64,000 nt of DNA from JBCCCJ01 sp039029315 (GTDB lineage: Bacteria > Bacteroidota > Bacteroidia > J057). Within the stretch, counting starts at the first letter, position 1, and every line of letters starts with the position of its first letter. Shown here in pieces: positions 33,826-43,278 of this stretch. The position numbers were made by a program, and so were the translations under genes. The stretch is taken from NCBI GenBank assembly GCA_039029315.1, contig JBCCGK010000018.1, forward strand, positions 62,001 to 126,000. The letters run 5' to 3'. The notes beneath the pieces were generated by a model, which had not been told where the DNA came from, made no database searches, and was given only the letters and a program-made list of their open reading frames with translations.

Positions 33826-35412
33826 ATGCATTTTCATCACTATACCCTTATTCACCTCAGTAGATTCATTCAGTCTCAGTATCAAGGGACTGAATTGCTG
33901 GATTGCTTTTCGCAAAACAAGAATGAACTGGTATTGGAGTGGGAGAGGGGCTATCTCAGAGTCGGATGCCATACGCCAATGACATATATCGCTCCCTCTG
34001 ATGAATTTGCCAAAGCCCGAAAAAATGTGGTCGACCTCTTCCCGGAAATCAAAGGGACAGTCTTGCAGAAAGTACATGTTGTCCCCTTTGAACGGGAAAT
34101 GATTCTGGCATTCGAGGGAGATGTCCAACTCATTCTCAAGATGCATGGCATTGGAGCCAATGTGATGTTGCGACATGCAGACAAGATTCAGAGTCTGTTC
34201 ATTCATCGGCATGAGCAGGATTGGGAGTATGAAGAGATTGCAGGGACCCCCAATCTTCAGATTCCTGGGTCTGTGCCCGCAGATTTGACGTCCGTGCAAT
34301 CTGCCTTGAGAAGTATATCGATGGTATATGATAAACAATTTGCTGTCAGGGTCCTGGATCTGATACAGAGTGGAAAGGTGTTTTCTCAGGCGTATGAGCA
34401 GGTGTTGACCGAAGCGAACAGTCAGACTTACTATATCTATCGGGAACCAAGCAAAATGCGCTTCCTATTGTTTCCCCCGCCTGAAGAAGCAGCCTACATC
34501 AGAGTGGAAGGAATCGGGAAGGCATTGGGAATCTTTATGCGCTGCCATTATCAATATGAAGGCTACCGTATTCAGTTTCGGGACAATGGGCGAGCACTCC
34601 AAAAGCCTTTCAAAAAATTCAAGAAAGTTTATCAGTCTTATCAAAAAAATATCAAGACGCTTCAGACAGATCGGAATCCAGAAGAGCTGGGACATATCCT
34701 GATGGCGAATCTTCATGCGATTCCTCCTAAGAGCAAACAAATAGAATTACAGGACTTGTATGGCGAAGGCACTGTCAAGATCTCCCTGGATCCGAGATTA
34801 AGTCCGCAAGACAATGCGGCCAAGCTCTACAAGAAATCAAAACAGCGCAAAGGCAAACTGGAGTATTTGCTGGATCAGGTGGATGAGATTGAAGACAAGC
34901 TTCTACAGGCGGAAGAAGATTTGGAGGATTTCGAGCAATTGCCCCAACCTGAAATGCTTGATTTTGGACAGGAGGGATTTCAGATGGAGGAGCTTAAGGC
35001 GATGAAAGAGTTCAGCAAAAGGCTTCGGAAAGAAAGGAAAACTGCTCAAAAAGATCGCTATCCATTTCGGACGTTTCAGAAAGAAGGCTATGAAATTTTT
35101 GTAGGAAAAAATGCACGAAATAGCGATGAGCTGAGCTTCAAATTTGCCAGTAAACTAGACCTATGGCTTCATGCCAAAGATGTCCCTGGCTCTCATGTCA
35201 TCATTCGCCAACGAGCTGGTCGGGAGATTCCTCCAACAGTTCTTGAATATGCCGCCTCTCTGGCAGCTTTTTATTCCAAACGAAAAACGGATTCTCTGGT
35301 AGCAGTACAATACACACCCAGAAAATATATTCGCAAACGAAAAGGTGATCCAGCAGGTCTGGTGGCTGTAGATCGGGAAAAAGTGATCATGGTAGAGCCA
35401 GGCAAAGGCTAG
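33826..35412 (+). CDS. NFACT family protein (RqcH/FbpA-like)
   Basis: 528 residues. N-terminal NFACT-N lobe (1-180), a central helical/coiled-coil region (about 260-410, including EYLLDQVDEIEDKLLQAEEDLEDFEQ) and a C-terminal NFACT-R RNA-binding domain (VGKNARNSDELSFKFASK, LDLWLHAKDVPGSHVIIRQ). Family members (Rqc2/RqcH) bind stalled 50S-peptidyl-tRNA complexes and add C-terminal Ala tails in ribosome quality control. The DR/DLWxH-PGSH motif is intact. It is transcribed away from the terminator at 33780 and appears to stand alone. Confidence 0.88.
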   Translation: MHFHHYTLIHLSRFIQSQYQGTELLDCFSQNKNELVLEWERGYLRVGCHTPMTYIAPSDEFAKARKNVVDLFPEIKGTVLQKVHVVPFEREMILAFEGDVQLILKMHGIGANVMLRHADKIQSLFIHRHEQDWEYEEIAGTPNLQIPGSVPADLTSVQSALRSISMVYDKQFAVRVLDLIQSGKVFSQAYEQVLTEANSQTYYIYREPSKMRFLLFPPPEEAAYIRVEGIGKALGIFMRCHYQYEGYRIQFRDNGRALQKPFKKFKKVYQSYQKNIKTLQTDRNPEELGHILMANLHAIPPKSKQIELQDLYGEGTVKISLDPRLSPQDNAAKLYKKSKQRKGKLEYLLDQVDEIEDKLLQAEEDLEDFEQLPQPEMLDFGQEGFQMEELKAMKEFSKRLRKERKTAQKDRYPFRTFQKEGYEIFVGKNARNSDELSFKFASKLDLWLHAKDVPGSHVIIRQRAGREIPPTVLEYAASLAAFYSKRKTDSLVAVQYTPRKYIRKRKGDPAGLVAVDREKVIMVEPGKG

Positions 35413-35739
35413 TGTATGAGGGAGGAATCAATGTGGATAAAGTGTGGGAAACTTCCAAAAGCAGGCATGAGTCCAAAAGAGAAAAAGTAAACCATCTGCC
35501 GCCTGAGGGGAAGGGTGGGAAAAGCGATTATGTGCTAAGGGACCTTCTTGTTGAGGAAATTGGCGTACAAAGTATTCTTCGGCGCACAACTCCACTCACA
35601 CCAGTGAATGATTGGACGAACAAGAATCCAAAGTTATCCACATTTCATCAACAGAATTCTTTCAAGATTCAATTTGCTTGGGGGAGATAGCCTTCAATAG
35701 CAGACCTTATGGTAGCAAATGACAATTAATGGAAAATAA
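35413..35739. other. intergenic region before the AT-rich ATP-grasp gene
   Basis: About 330 bp. A possible 90-codon open frame crosses it but has no family pattern, no good start and a biased composition, so I treat the stretch as noncoding or gene debris. Base composition drops to AT-rich from about 35680. Confidence 0.45.
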
Positions 35740-36570
35740 ATGAAGAGAATCTTAATTGTAAATGGTGAGAATTACTGGCACGATATATTAAATGAATTTG
35801 AGGTGTCCAGGATAAAGATCCAGGAATCATCCTGGCTAAAAAAAGACGGCATTTTGTATGTAGCCGATAAAGAAAAAGTTGTTCAGCCCGATGGGATATT
35901 ATGGAGGATTGGGGCAATAAGGCCTGCTGAGATTCAGACCACTGCCTTGAACTTAATTGAATTATCAGAGACGCCTTGTGTCAATCCTGCAAGCACATTG
36001 AAAATCGGTTATGATAGACTAGGAATGTTAGCAAGGATCAAAAAACATAAACTACCTTGTATAAAATTCAATGTGGCAAGCAATTCTAATCATCTGAAAA
36101 ATATCGAAATAGAGTATCCATTTGTGGTAAAAGTAGGAAATTACCATGGAGGGTTTGGAAAAGCCTTAATCGAAAATGACAAGAAGTGGCAGGATGTCAA
36201 AGACATATTATTTACCAGCTCGACCTATATCACAATTGAACCCTACATTCCATATGCCAGGGACATCAGATATATCGGCATAAGAGACCAAATCTGGGCA
36301 ATGTCGAGAAAAGGTAAGTATTGGAAAGCCAATATACAGACGACCTCTTATGAACAAATTGAACCCGAGAAAGAAATAATTGCGGGATTCAAGGAATTAC
36401 AGAAAGATATTGGGGCTGATTTACTCGCAATAGACATCCTGGAAGAAAAGAATGGAGATGTGCATATCGTTGAATACAATGATATTCCAGGATTATCTGG
36501 ATTCACAGATGACTTGAAATATGAATTGGCAAATGTATTAAGGGAAAAAATTGCAAAGACTACGGAATGA
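35740..36570 (+). CDS. RimK/synapsin-like ATP-grasp protein
   Basis: 276 residues, cytoplasmic. N-terminal Rossmann-like preATP-grasp region (MKRILIVNGENYW, GILWRIGAIRP), then an ATP-grasp fold: ATP-binding PFVVKVGNYHGGFGKALI (about 127-144), IEPYIPYARDIRYIGI, MSRKGKYWKANIQTT and metal-ligand end VHIVEYNDIPGLSG (about 244-257). The VVKVGNYHGGFGK and EPYIPxxxDIRYI patterns are closest to synapsin/RimK-type enzymes, which join a carboxylate to an amine or act as ATP-binding regulators; the substrate is unknown. It is visibly more AT-rich than its neighbours, and has no operon partner, which fits recent acquisition. Confidence 0.78.
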   Translation: MKRILIVNGENYWHDILNEFEVSRIKIQESSWLKKDGILYVADKEKVVQPDGILWRIGAIRPAEIQTTALNLIELSETPCVNPASTLKIGYDRLGMLARIKKHKLPCIKFNVASNSNHLKNIEIEYPFVVKVGNYHGGFGKALIENDKKWQDVKDILFTSSTYITIEPYIPYARDIRYIGIRDQIWAMSRKGKYWKANIQTTSYEQIEPEKEIIAGFKELQKDIGADLLAIDILEEKNGDVHIVEYNDIPGLSGFTDDLKYELANVLREKIAKTTE

Positions 36571-36573
36571 ATC

Positions 36574-36595
36574 AAATGGATGGCAAAATCCATTT
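36574..36595. terminator. hairpin between convergent genes
   Basis: AAATGGAT (36574-36581) and ATCCATTT (36588-36595) form an 8-bp stem with a 6-nt loop between the stops of the ATP-grasp gene and the topoisomerase gene. The T-run is weak in both directions, so termination is only suspected. Confidence 0.4.
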
Positions 36596-36625
36596 AGGGA
36601 AGAGGCCGATTCAAAAACTGTGTCA

Positions 36626-39229
36626 TCAAAACAACTCGGGCTGCTCATTACTTGATCCATTGCTACTTCCTTTCAAATCATCCCCCGACCACTCAATTTG
36701 ATCCCCAGTCTTTAGCGCCTCTTTTTCTTCTGACTTTGGCAAGTCAGGTTCTTGGAACTTCAATCGACTGACCTTCCGCCGATCCAGCTTATTGCCTACG
36801 GCCTTCCAGCCTTTTACATCAATGAATTCTCCAAGATTGACTTCCATGCTTTCTTTGCCTTTGCCAGGGGAGGAAGCTGTATAGGTTGCAATCGGGGCAG
36901 GATGTGTCGATGTAAAGACCAGACGTGAATTCTCTGCTTCACTGATATAAGAAAAGGCTTTGTCCAGGGTACTTGTCTCTATACGGAACCGTTTGACATA
37001 GTATTCTTTGTTGCTGCCATCATAATGAACTGCTGTGATCACGGTATCAGGAGAGAACTTCTCTACCCGATTGATCTTTTGCATATCATAGCGGTTGGTC
37101 AACTCAAAATTCGTCAACTCATAACTCCCATCTTTGTAGAGGACTGTGATGCGATCTTCAGTATCAAATTCTCCCAGGAACTCTCCCCGGCTATCGGTAT
37201 TTAATCGGCCCACTGTATCATCAAACCAAAGCTTCCTGCCACCCAGCGTGGAGGCCCCGATCGATTTTTGTGAAATCTTTCGAATGGGATATTTGGTCAG
37301 AACATTGCCTTGGGAAGAACGACCCTTGATGGCTAATTCACCAAAATTAAAATCGAAAACTTTCTTTTTCGCTCGACAATTTTGGGTGAGATAAATGCTT
37401 ACTGTTTCTTCCTGGCTATTGTCATGGGCAGAAAAATAAAGAAGCTTTGCGCCCTTTGCTCCATTGGTAACATCGTATTCTCTGTCTCGCGTGATCGCTG
37501 TTACGGCAAATCGCTTGATATAATTCTTGGCAGAAGTTGGATCGCGATAAATGGCATGATAGACTTTGCGTTCATTGCCTTTTTTCCAAACATCGACATG
37601 AAGGATCTTTTTCCCAACAAAGGCCTTGTCCTGCACCCTGCTTACCAAATATTTCCCATCAGCCCGGAAAATGATGATGTCATCGATATCCGAACAATCG
37701 CAGATATATTCCTCTCTTTCATCCTTTTTCAGCCCATATCCGACAAAGCCCTCTTTCTTGTTGACATATAACTTCTCATTGGCTACAACAACCTGCCGAA
37801 CCTGTATATTATCAAAGGTCGTGATGAGCGTTTTGCGTTCTTTGCCTGCACTATATTTGCTGAGGAGATCTTCAAAATAGGCAATGGCAAACTCTGTCAG
37901 ATGAGCCAGATGATGCTCAATCTCTTGAATCTCCTCCTCCAAATTCCGGATCTGCTCGTCGGCTTTAAAGGAATTGAATTTAGAGATTCGTTTGATGCGG
38001 ATTTCAGTCAGTCTGACGATATCATCCTGAGTGATTTCCCGATAGAATTGTGGTTTGAATGGCTCCAGTCCAAGATCGATGGTTTCAAGAACTTCTTCCC
38101 ATGTCTCACACTCCTCGATATCCCGATAGATTCGATTTTCAATGAAGATTTTTTCCAGAGAGGCAAACAGCAGTTTTTCCTTTAGTTCTGCCAATCGAAT
38201 CTCCAACTCCATTCGAAGGAGTTCCTTGGTGGCATCCGTTGCCATTTGCAGCATCTCATCTACAGTGAGGAAATGCGGCTTCTCATCGATGATGACACAG
38301 GCGTTGGGAGAAATAGATACTTCGCAATCAGTGAAGGCATACAGCGCATCGATGGTGACATCTGGAGAGACTCCTGTTGCCAGATCTATTTGTACCTCAA
38401 CTTCCTGGGCGGTATTGTCCACCACCTTCTTGATTTTGATTTTGCCTTTATCATTGGCTTTCAGGATAGATTCGATCAAGCTGGTAGTGGTCACTCCATA
38501 TGGAATGTCCTTCACCAGGAGAGTCGATTTATCTTTGGATTCAATATGGGCACGAACGCGAATCTTTCCTCCCCTTTTGCCTCCATTGTAATTGCTGGCA
38601 TCGATCATGCCTCCGCCAGGGAAATCAGGGACCAAATGGGGCTTCCTTCCTTTTAAGGCTGCAATTGATGCTTTGCACAACTCTATGAAATTGTGAGGCA
38701 TAATCTTGGTCGCCAAGCCTACCGCAATCCCCTCAACACCCTGGGCAAGGACCATTGGGAATTTCATGGGAAGGGCTACAGGTTCATTTTTGCGACCATC
38801 ATAGGAGACCTGCCATTCTGTGGTTTTGGAGTTGAATGCGACATGTAGAGCAAACTTGGACAAGCGAGCCTCGATGTATCGGGCAGCCGCTGCCTTGTCT
38901 CCAGTTCGTACGTCTCCCCAATTGCCCTGACAATCGATCAACAAATCTTTTTGTCCCAGTTTCACCAACGCATCTCCAATCGCAGCATCTCCATGAGGAT
39001 GATACTGCATGGTTTGACCAATGACATTGGCAACTTTGTGGAATCTGCCATCATCCATTTCTTTCATCGCATGGAGAATCCTTCTTTGAACAGGCTTCAA
39101 CCCATCCGAAAGAAGAGGGACGGCACGCTCCAGGATTACATATGAGGCATAATCAAGAAAGTAGGTTTTGTACATCCCCGAAACCGGGGTGGTGATGGGA
39201 TCACGCCCATTCAAATCTCCTTCAGTCAT
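36626..39229 (-). CDS. parC: DNA gyrase/topoisomerase IV subunit A
   Basis: 867 residues, type IIA topoisomerase A subunit that cuts and rejoins DNA. Winged-helix core YASYVILERAVPLLSDGLKPVQRR, MQYHPHGDAAIGDALVKLGQK, catalytic Tyr118 in AAARYIEARLS, then tower and coiled coil (390-460), and a beta-pinwheel C-terminal domain. The acidic C-terminal tail and absence of the gyrase GyrA-box favour a ParC-type topoisomerase IV subunit, as in other Bacteroidota where this form usually follows parE; no parE is adjacent here. TATATTTG on the minus strand at 39273-39266 may be its -7 box. Confidence 0.88.
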   Translation of the reverse strand: MTEGDLNGRDPITTPVSGMYKTYFLDYASYVILERAVPLLSDGLKPVQRRILHAMKEMDDGRFHKVANVIGQTMQYHPHGDAAIGDALVKLGQKDLLIDCQGNWGDVRTGDKAAAARYIEARLSKFALHVAFNSKTTEWQVSYDGRKNEPVALPMKFPMVLAQGVEGIAVGLATKIMPHNFIELCKASIAALKGRKPHLVPDFPGGGMIDASNYNGGKRGGKIRVRAHIESKDKSTLLVKDIPYGVTTTSLIESILKANDKGKIKIKKVVDNTAQEVEVQIDLATGVSPDVTIDALYAFTDCEVSISPNACVIIDEKPHFLTVDEMLQMATDATKELLRMELEIRLAELKEKLLFASLEKIFIENRIYRDIEECETWEEVLETIDLGLEPFKPQFYREITQDDIVRLTEIRIKRISKFNSFKADEQIRNLEEEIQEIEHHLAHLTEFAIAYFEDLLSKYSAGKERKTLITTFDNIQVRQVVVANEKLYVNKKEGFVGYGLKKDEREEYICDCSDIDDIIIFRADGKYLVSRVQDKAFVGKKILHVDVWKKGNERKVYHAIYRDPTSAKNYIKRFAVTAITRDREYDVTNGAKGAKLLYFSAHDNSQEETVSIYLTQNCRAKKKVFDFNFGELAIKGRSSQGNVLTKYPIRKISQKSIGASTLGGRKLWFDDTVGRLNTDSRGEFLGEFDTEDRITVLYKDGSYELTNFELTNRYDMQKINRVEKFSPDTVITAVHYDGSNKEYYVKRFRIETSTLDKAFSYISEAENSRLVFTSTHPAPIATYTASSPGKGKESMEVNLGEFIDVKGWKAVGNKLDRRKVSRLKFQEPDLPKSEEKEALKTGDQIEWSGDDLKGSSNGSSNEQPELF

Positions 39230-39265
39230 AAATTCCTAAAAAATTAGCATGGCTAAGTATTTTGG

Positions 39266-39273
39266 CAAATATA
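39266..39273 (-). promoter_or_regulatory. possible -7 box of parC
   Basis: Minus-strand TATATTTG fits TAnnTTTG, 36 bp before the start codon. No convincing TTG is found at the expected -33 distance. Confidence 0.3.
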
Positions 39274-39483
39274 ACAAATTGTTATCTTTTTGTAAATCCT
39301 TTGATAATCCGGCCTGGATTTTTTAAGAGATCAAAAAGAGGAGAGAAAAAACGAATCATTTGTTTTGATTCTATTAGCATATTGAATACCATCAACCCCT
39401 CTCCTAACTATCGTGAAATCAGGCAGTTTGAAGATCAATACTCTTTGAATTACGCTTTTACATCACTTTTCTTCTGAAGTCTC

Positions 39484-39639
39484 ATGAATGCGAGACAGCT
39501 TCTTCTGACGGGAATCTTCCTACTGACTATATCCTTCTGCAAGACATCCGGCTGTACAGATTTCATCTCTCTCATCCATCAGTCAGATGCCAATGAGGAT
39601 GTGAACAGGAAAGGAATAAATTTCTTGGTCAATCTCTAG
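39484..39639 (+). CDS. possible 51-residue secreted peptide
   Basis: A short open frame with a plausible signal peptide: basic start MNARQ, hydrophobic core LLLTGIFLLTISFC, then KTSGCTDF and a polar end. Two cysteines near the cleavage region hint at a lipoprotein or disulfide peptide, though the lipobox is imperfect. It lies alone in a 470-bp intergenic space; coding status is unproven. Confidence 0.35.
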   Translation: MNARQLLLTGIFLLTISFCKTSGCTDFISLIHQSDANEDVNRKGINFLVNL

Positions 39640-39703
39640 CCTTGGCTCCCTCGCTCACTTGGCTGAGGTCTGAGACCAGAAGACAACTCTTGATTTACTT
39701 GAG

Positions 39704-40282
39704 TCAGATGCTCTGTGCCTGTTGAGGCATCCGAGTCAGGCGGTCATCCAATTTGTTCATCACAAGTTGGATGACTTCTTCCAATTGTGCCTCCAGGAGA
39801 GGATTTGCTCCTTGTAGTCCCATGGAAACTTCCTGAGCCCAAACAGCATAGGCCTTACGTCTTTCGGCTGGCCAGTTGGCTGGTGGACGCTCAGCCAAGT
39901 CTTTCAGGTTGGCAATTTTGTCGGCCAGGGAGATTTGTTTGGCTCCTTGAGATTTGGAGGAAGCAGTGAGAATCTGAATGCGTTTTCGAACATCTTTGGG
40001 TTTGCTTTTATCATCTGAGACCTCCTCAACATAGCCCAGGACTACCGGACCGAATTGCTCGAGGATTTCCTCGGGTTTGGTATTGGTGTCTTCGAGGGTG
40101 TCGTGAAGAATGCTCGCGATTAAGATGTCTTCATCTCGAACTTTCCCAACATTCCAGAGGACATTGGCTACATCCACCAGATGATTCACATAGGGACTGA
40201 GACGACGATCTTTGCGTCTTTGATAGCGATGCTTGTCTACAGCAAAAGCAAACGCGGAGAGAAGGGTTCCTGTGAATTGCAT
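39704..40282 (-). CDS. HD-domain hydrolase, RelA/SpoT-like (MESH1-type)
   Basis: 192 residues. Conserved His in RLSPYVNHLVDVANVLW, then ILIASILHDTLEDTNTKPEEI (HD motif) and SLADKIANLKDLAERPP, the pattern of the stand-alone RelA/SpoT hydrolase domain, which removes the 3' pyrophosphate from (p)ppGpp or related nucleotides. The synthetase domain is absent. The start at 40282 (MQFTGTLLSAFAFAVDKH) is chosen because it matches the family's first helix; an upstream in-frame ATG would add an unlikely hydrophobic leader. Confidence 0.85.
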   Translation of the reverse strand: MQFTGTLLSAFAFAVDKHRYQRRKDRRLSPYVNHLVDVANVLWNVGKVRDEDILIASILHDTLEDTNTKPEEILEQFGPVVLGYVEEVSDDKSKPKDVRKRIQILTASSKSQGAKQISLADKIANLKDLAERPPANWPAERRKAYAVWAQEVSMGLQGANPLLEAQLEEVIQLVMNKLDDRLTRMPQQAQSI

Positions 40283-40767
40283 GAGCAAAATGAAATAAAA
40301 TAGGCGACTAAAAAATAGGGAGATAACAGCAAGTGCAATTGCTGAATCATGACAGCTGGGCGAACCAAAAACAACGAATGGAGAAAGATCCGGGAAAAAA
40401 AATCCTGCCTGTTCCCTGTGGAATAGGATCTTTAGAAACAAACAGAAACCAATATGGAAATTCCCCAATTAAGACTATAAGGATAAGGATTTTTTTCCTT
40501 GCGACAAAGGAAAATCCCTCAGATCCTTCAAAATTTTCCGCTTGATCCAGCTTCCTATTGGCTACATGATAGCGGACAAGAAGCTTTTTGCAAGTATTAG
40601 AACATCAATTCCATAGAAGGTATGAAAAAAGGCAAGAAGGATTCTGAATGTAAAGAGAAATTCCTCTCTTCTCTTGTCCAGAATCCCCCTTGCTTATAGA
40701 AGGATACTTAGCTTACAATGTTATGATTGACGGAAGAGTTCAGGAGTGGAACCTATTCTCTTCTTGG
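40283..40767. other. intergenic region between HD and glutamate synthase-like genes
   Basis: About 480 bp with no supported gene. It contains the minus-strand terminator at 40625-40693 and AT-rich sequence upstream of the HD gene; no good promoter match was found. Confidence 0.45.
40625..40693 (-). terminator. long-stem terminator of the glutamate synthase-like gene
   Basis: Nested complementary blocks GCAAG/CTTGC (40632-40636/40689-40693), GGATTCTG/CAGAATCC (40639-40646/40679-40686) and AAGAGAA/TTCTCTT form a long stem. On the minus strand it is followed by a six-T run (40630-40625). Confidence 0.75.
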
Positions 40768-42411
40768 CTAGCCCAGTCCTACACCAGCATATCGAATTCC
40801 AGTGAGTCGCGCCATGTCATAATGGAAGGTCGTTACATCCTCCATATTGAACGCACTCAAAGATTGATGACCACAGGCTCTAGCGACGACTTGCATCAGT
40901 TCAGTTGAAGCATGAAGGAAGTTGTGCAACTGTTTCGCAGATGTTTCGATGTTTAACCTCGCTCGCAGATGCGGCTTTTGGGTAGCAATTCCCACAGGAC
41001 AATTGTTGGTGTTGCAGGCACGCATTCCCAGGCAGCCAATGGCCTGTATTGCAGAGTTGGCAACAGCAATCGCATCCGCCCCCATGGCCATGGCTTTGAC
41101 AAAGTCCTGAGGAACTCTCAGACCGCCAGTGATCACCAGACTTACTCCTGTGGCACCTCTTTTGTCCAGATGGATTCGCGCACGACGAAGAGCAGGAATT
41201 GTCGGGACGCAGATATGGTCTCTCAAGATCGTTGGAGCTGCGCCTGTCCCACCACCTCGTCCATCCAATATGATGTAATCAGCACCTGCATCCAATGCAA
41301 AATCGATATCAGCCTCAATATGGCTGGCGGCAAGCTTAAATCCTACAGGTATCCCCCCGCTTACTTTGCGGACTTCCTCTCCAAAGCGTCTAAAATCTTC
41401 TACGCTGGAAAGATCCGTAAAGGTAGATGGGCTGATCGCTGCTGTCCCCACAGGAATGTTTCGTACCGAAGAGATCTCAGGCGTGACCTTATTTCCTGGA
41501 AGATGCCCGCCAGTTCCTACTTTGGCACCTTGCCCACCTTTGAAGTGAAAGGCTTGACTCAGGCCGACTTTTTCCCACCCAAACCCAAATTGTGCAGAAG
41601 CCAGCTCATAAAAGTAGCGGGAATTATTGGCCTGTTCATCCGGCAGCATGCCGCCCTCCCCGGAGCAGATGCCCGTTCCTGCCAATTCAGCTCCCATAGC
41701 CAGTGCAGTCTTGGACTCCTTGGAGAGAGAGCCAAAGGACATATCTGAGACAAAAATCGGGATGTCCAGTACCAATGGCTTTTGAGCATTGGGGCCAATC
41801 ACTGTTCGAGTATCTACTTGATGATCATCGAGCAGAGGCTTTCGAGCCATCTGTGCAGGCAACAACTGAATATCATCCCAACCAGGAAGTTGGGTTCGTG
41901 ATACCCCCATCGCAGCTGTTGGCCCGTGATGTCCATAATTCTCCAGGCCGTGTTGTGCCAACTCCTTTATATATAAGGAATAGGGTTCTTCTGGTTCGGG
42001 ATGCGTATCGGCATAAGATCCGAGGTACTCTTTGCGATGGAATCTCGGTGGAATGATCTCCTCAAAAGCGATCACATCAGCTCGATCAATATAGACATAC
42101 CCCTCATGAATACTTGCAGGAAATTTCTGAAGTTTTTCTTTGGGTTCATATTCACTCACACCTGTGTCCATTCGATAGTCCCAGTTATGAAGCCCACAAA
42201 TAAGGTTGTGACCTTCAATGTGCCCATCTGCCAGAAGTGCTCCACGGTGGAGACATCTTCCATACAGAACTGACACTTCATCTCCATACCGAATGACAAC
42301 CAAGTCGGTTTGTTCAACCAAAGCATGTGTAGGTTCGCGCTCTGCCAACTCAGTAAAAATGGCAAGCTGAACGGGCTCGTGCATAGCATGATATTCCTTA
42401 TACATCTGCAT
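40768..42411 (-). CDS. Rieske-domain FMN-binding glutamate synthase-like protein
   Basis: 547 residues. An N-terminal Rieske [2Fe-2S] domain (about 11-115) with C53-x-H55 and C72-x2-H75 is fused to a GltB-type FMN barrel (about 150-547): GWDDIQLLPAQMARKP, SDMSFGSLSKESKTALAMGAELAG, HLPGNKVTPEI, YIILDGRGGGTGAAP and the 3Fe-4S Cys cluster CLGMRACNTNNCPVGIATQ. The usual amidotransferase and central domains are missing, so it needs another ammonia source or performs a different FMN-dependent oxidation or amination. The Rieske fusion suggests electrons come from a ferredoxin-type partner. Monocistronic. Confidence 0.88.
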   Translation of the reverse strand: MQMYKEYHAMHEPVQLAIFTELAEREPTHALVEQTDLVVIRYGDEVSVLYGRCLHRGALLADGHIEGHNLICGLHNWDYRMDTGVSEYEPKEKLQKFPASIHEGYVYIDRADVIAFEEIIPPRFHRKEYLGSYADTHPEPEEPYSLYIKELAQHGLENYGHHGPTAAMGVSRTQLPGWDDIQLLPAQMARKPLLDDHQVDTRTVIGPNAQKPLVLDIPIFVSDMSFGSLSKESKTALAMGAELAGTGICSGEGGMLPDEQANNSRYFYELASAQFGFGWEKVGLSQAFHFKGGQGAKVGTGGHLPGNKVTPEISSVRNIPVGTAAISPSTFTDLSSVEDFRRFGEEVRKVSGGIPVGFKLAASHIEADIDFALDAGADYIILDGRGGGTGAAPTILRDHICVPTIPALRRARIHLDKRGATGVSLVITGGLRVPQDFVKAMAMGADAIAVANSAIQAIGCLGMRACNTNNCPVGIATQKPHLRARLNIETSAKQLHNFLHASTELMQVVARACGHQSLSAFNMEDVTTFHYDMARLTGIRYAGVGLG

Positions 42412-42897
42412 AAAGGGGAAAATTGAGAGAGAGTTTACTCAGTAAAAAAGGAAGCGATTTGTTATGAGAAGTCCGAAGATAAGATTTTTGTGAAAATATT
42501 GGTCCATTTTTTGTTTTTCTAAATAGAAATCCGATCTTTGCCCAGCCAATTGACAAATGGGCATCACTTTTGATAAAAAGAAAGCCTACAATTGGGTCTT
42601 TGCAGAATGATTTCTTCATGGCAATGCGTCTGATTTAAAGAACAGAAGTATCCCGGGAGACTGCACAAGGAACAGAGAATGTTAATCACCTACTCCTTAG
42701 GTTGAGGTATTTCACAACTCTCTCTTGTTTCTTCTCTCCCTTCCTTTCTTTAGACCTTACATGTAGGAACCTCTGTCAAGAGAATGTCAGAGTTGCCTGG
42801 CGAGGTGTTAACTAAGTAAAAATTGCAACAGTGGCTTGGAAAGGCCGGGTAGTTTCTCTACCTTTGCAGCCGCTTTTGAGAATTGTATAAAAGAACT
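42412..42897. other. leader and promoter region of the ribosomal cluster
   Basis: About 480 bp between divergent genes. The right end holds the rpsL promoter (42836-42866). The rest shows no gene; short T-rich stretches near 42715-42755 are the only other feature seen. Confidence 0.45.
42836..42866 (+). promoter_or_regulatory. Bacteroidota-type promoter of the str operon
   Basis: TTG at 42836-42838 and TACCTTTG at 42859-42866 match the -33/-7 consensus with 20 nt between them. Transcription would start about 42873, about 25 nt before the rpsL ATG, a short leader. Confidence 0.75.
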
Positions 42898-43272
42898 ATG
42901 CCAACAATTCAACAATTAGTTCGAAAAGGCAGAAAAGTCAAGCAAGAGAAAAGTAAATCTCCAGCTTTGGACTCCTGCCCCCAGAGACGAGGTGTATGTC
43001 TGCGGGTATACACTACAACCCCCAAGAAGCCTAATTCAGCTTTGAGGAAAGTTGCGCGTGTGCGCCTGACAAATGGCAAAGAGGTGAATGCCTATATCGG
43101 TGGCGAGGGACACAATTTGCAGGAACACTCCATTGTTTTGGTAAGGGGTGGAAGAGTAAAAGATCTGCCAGGTGTGCGATATCACGTGGTGAGAGGAGCC
43201 TTGGATACGGCTGGAGTAGAGGGAAGAAATCAGGGAAGATCTAAGTACGGAACCAGAAGGCCTAAGAAGTAA
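42898..43272 (+). CDS. rpsL: 30S ribosomal protein S12
   Basis: 124 residues, full family length, starting MPTIQQLVRKGR; an in-frame ATG 15 bp earlier lacks family support. The decoding-site motif CPQRRGVCLRVYTTTPKKPNSALRKVARVRL, with the Lys and Pro positions of streptomycin resistance in wild-type state (TTPKKPNSA and GVRYHVVRG), is intact. First gene of the cluster. Confidence 0.98.
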   Translation: MPTIQQLVRKGRKVKQEKSKSPALDSCPQRRGVCLRVYTTTPKKPNSALRKVARVRLTNGKEVNAYIGGEGHNLQEHSIVLVRGGRVKDLPGVRYHVVRGALDTAGVEGRNQGRSKYGTRRPKK

Positions 43273-43278
43273 TCAATC

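Noticed and set aside
35412..35690. 92-codon open frame after the NFACT gene
   Set aside because: No family pattern, no good start, and composition differing from real neighbours; treated as noncoding.
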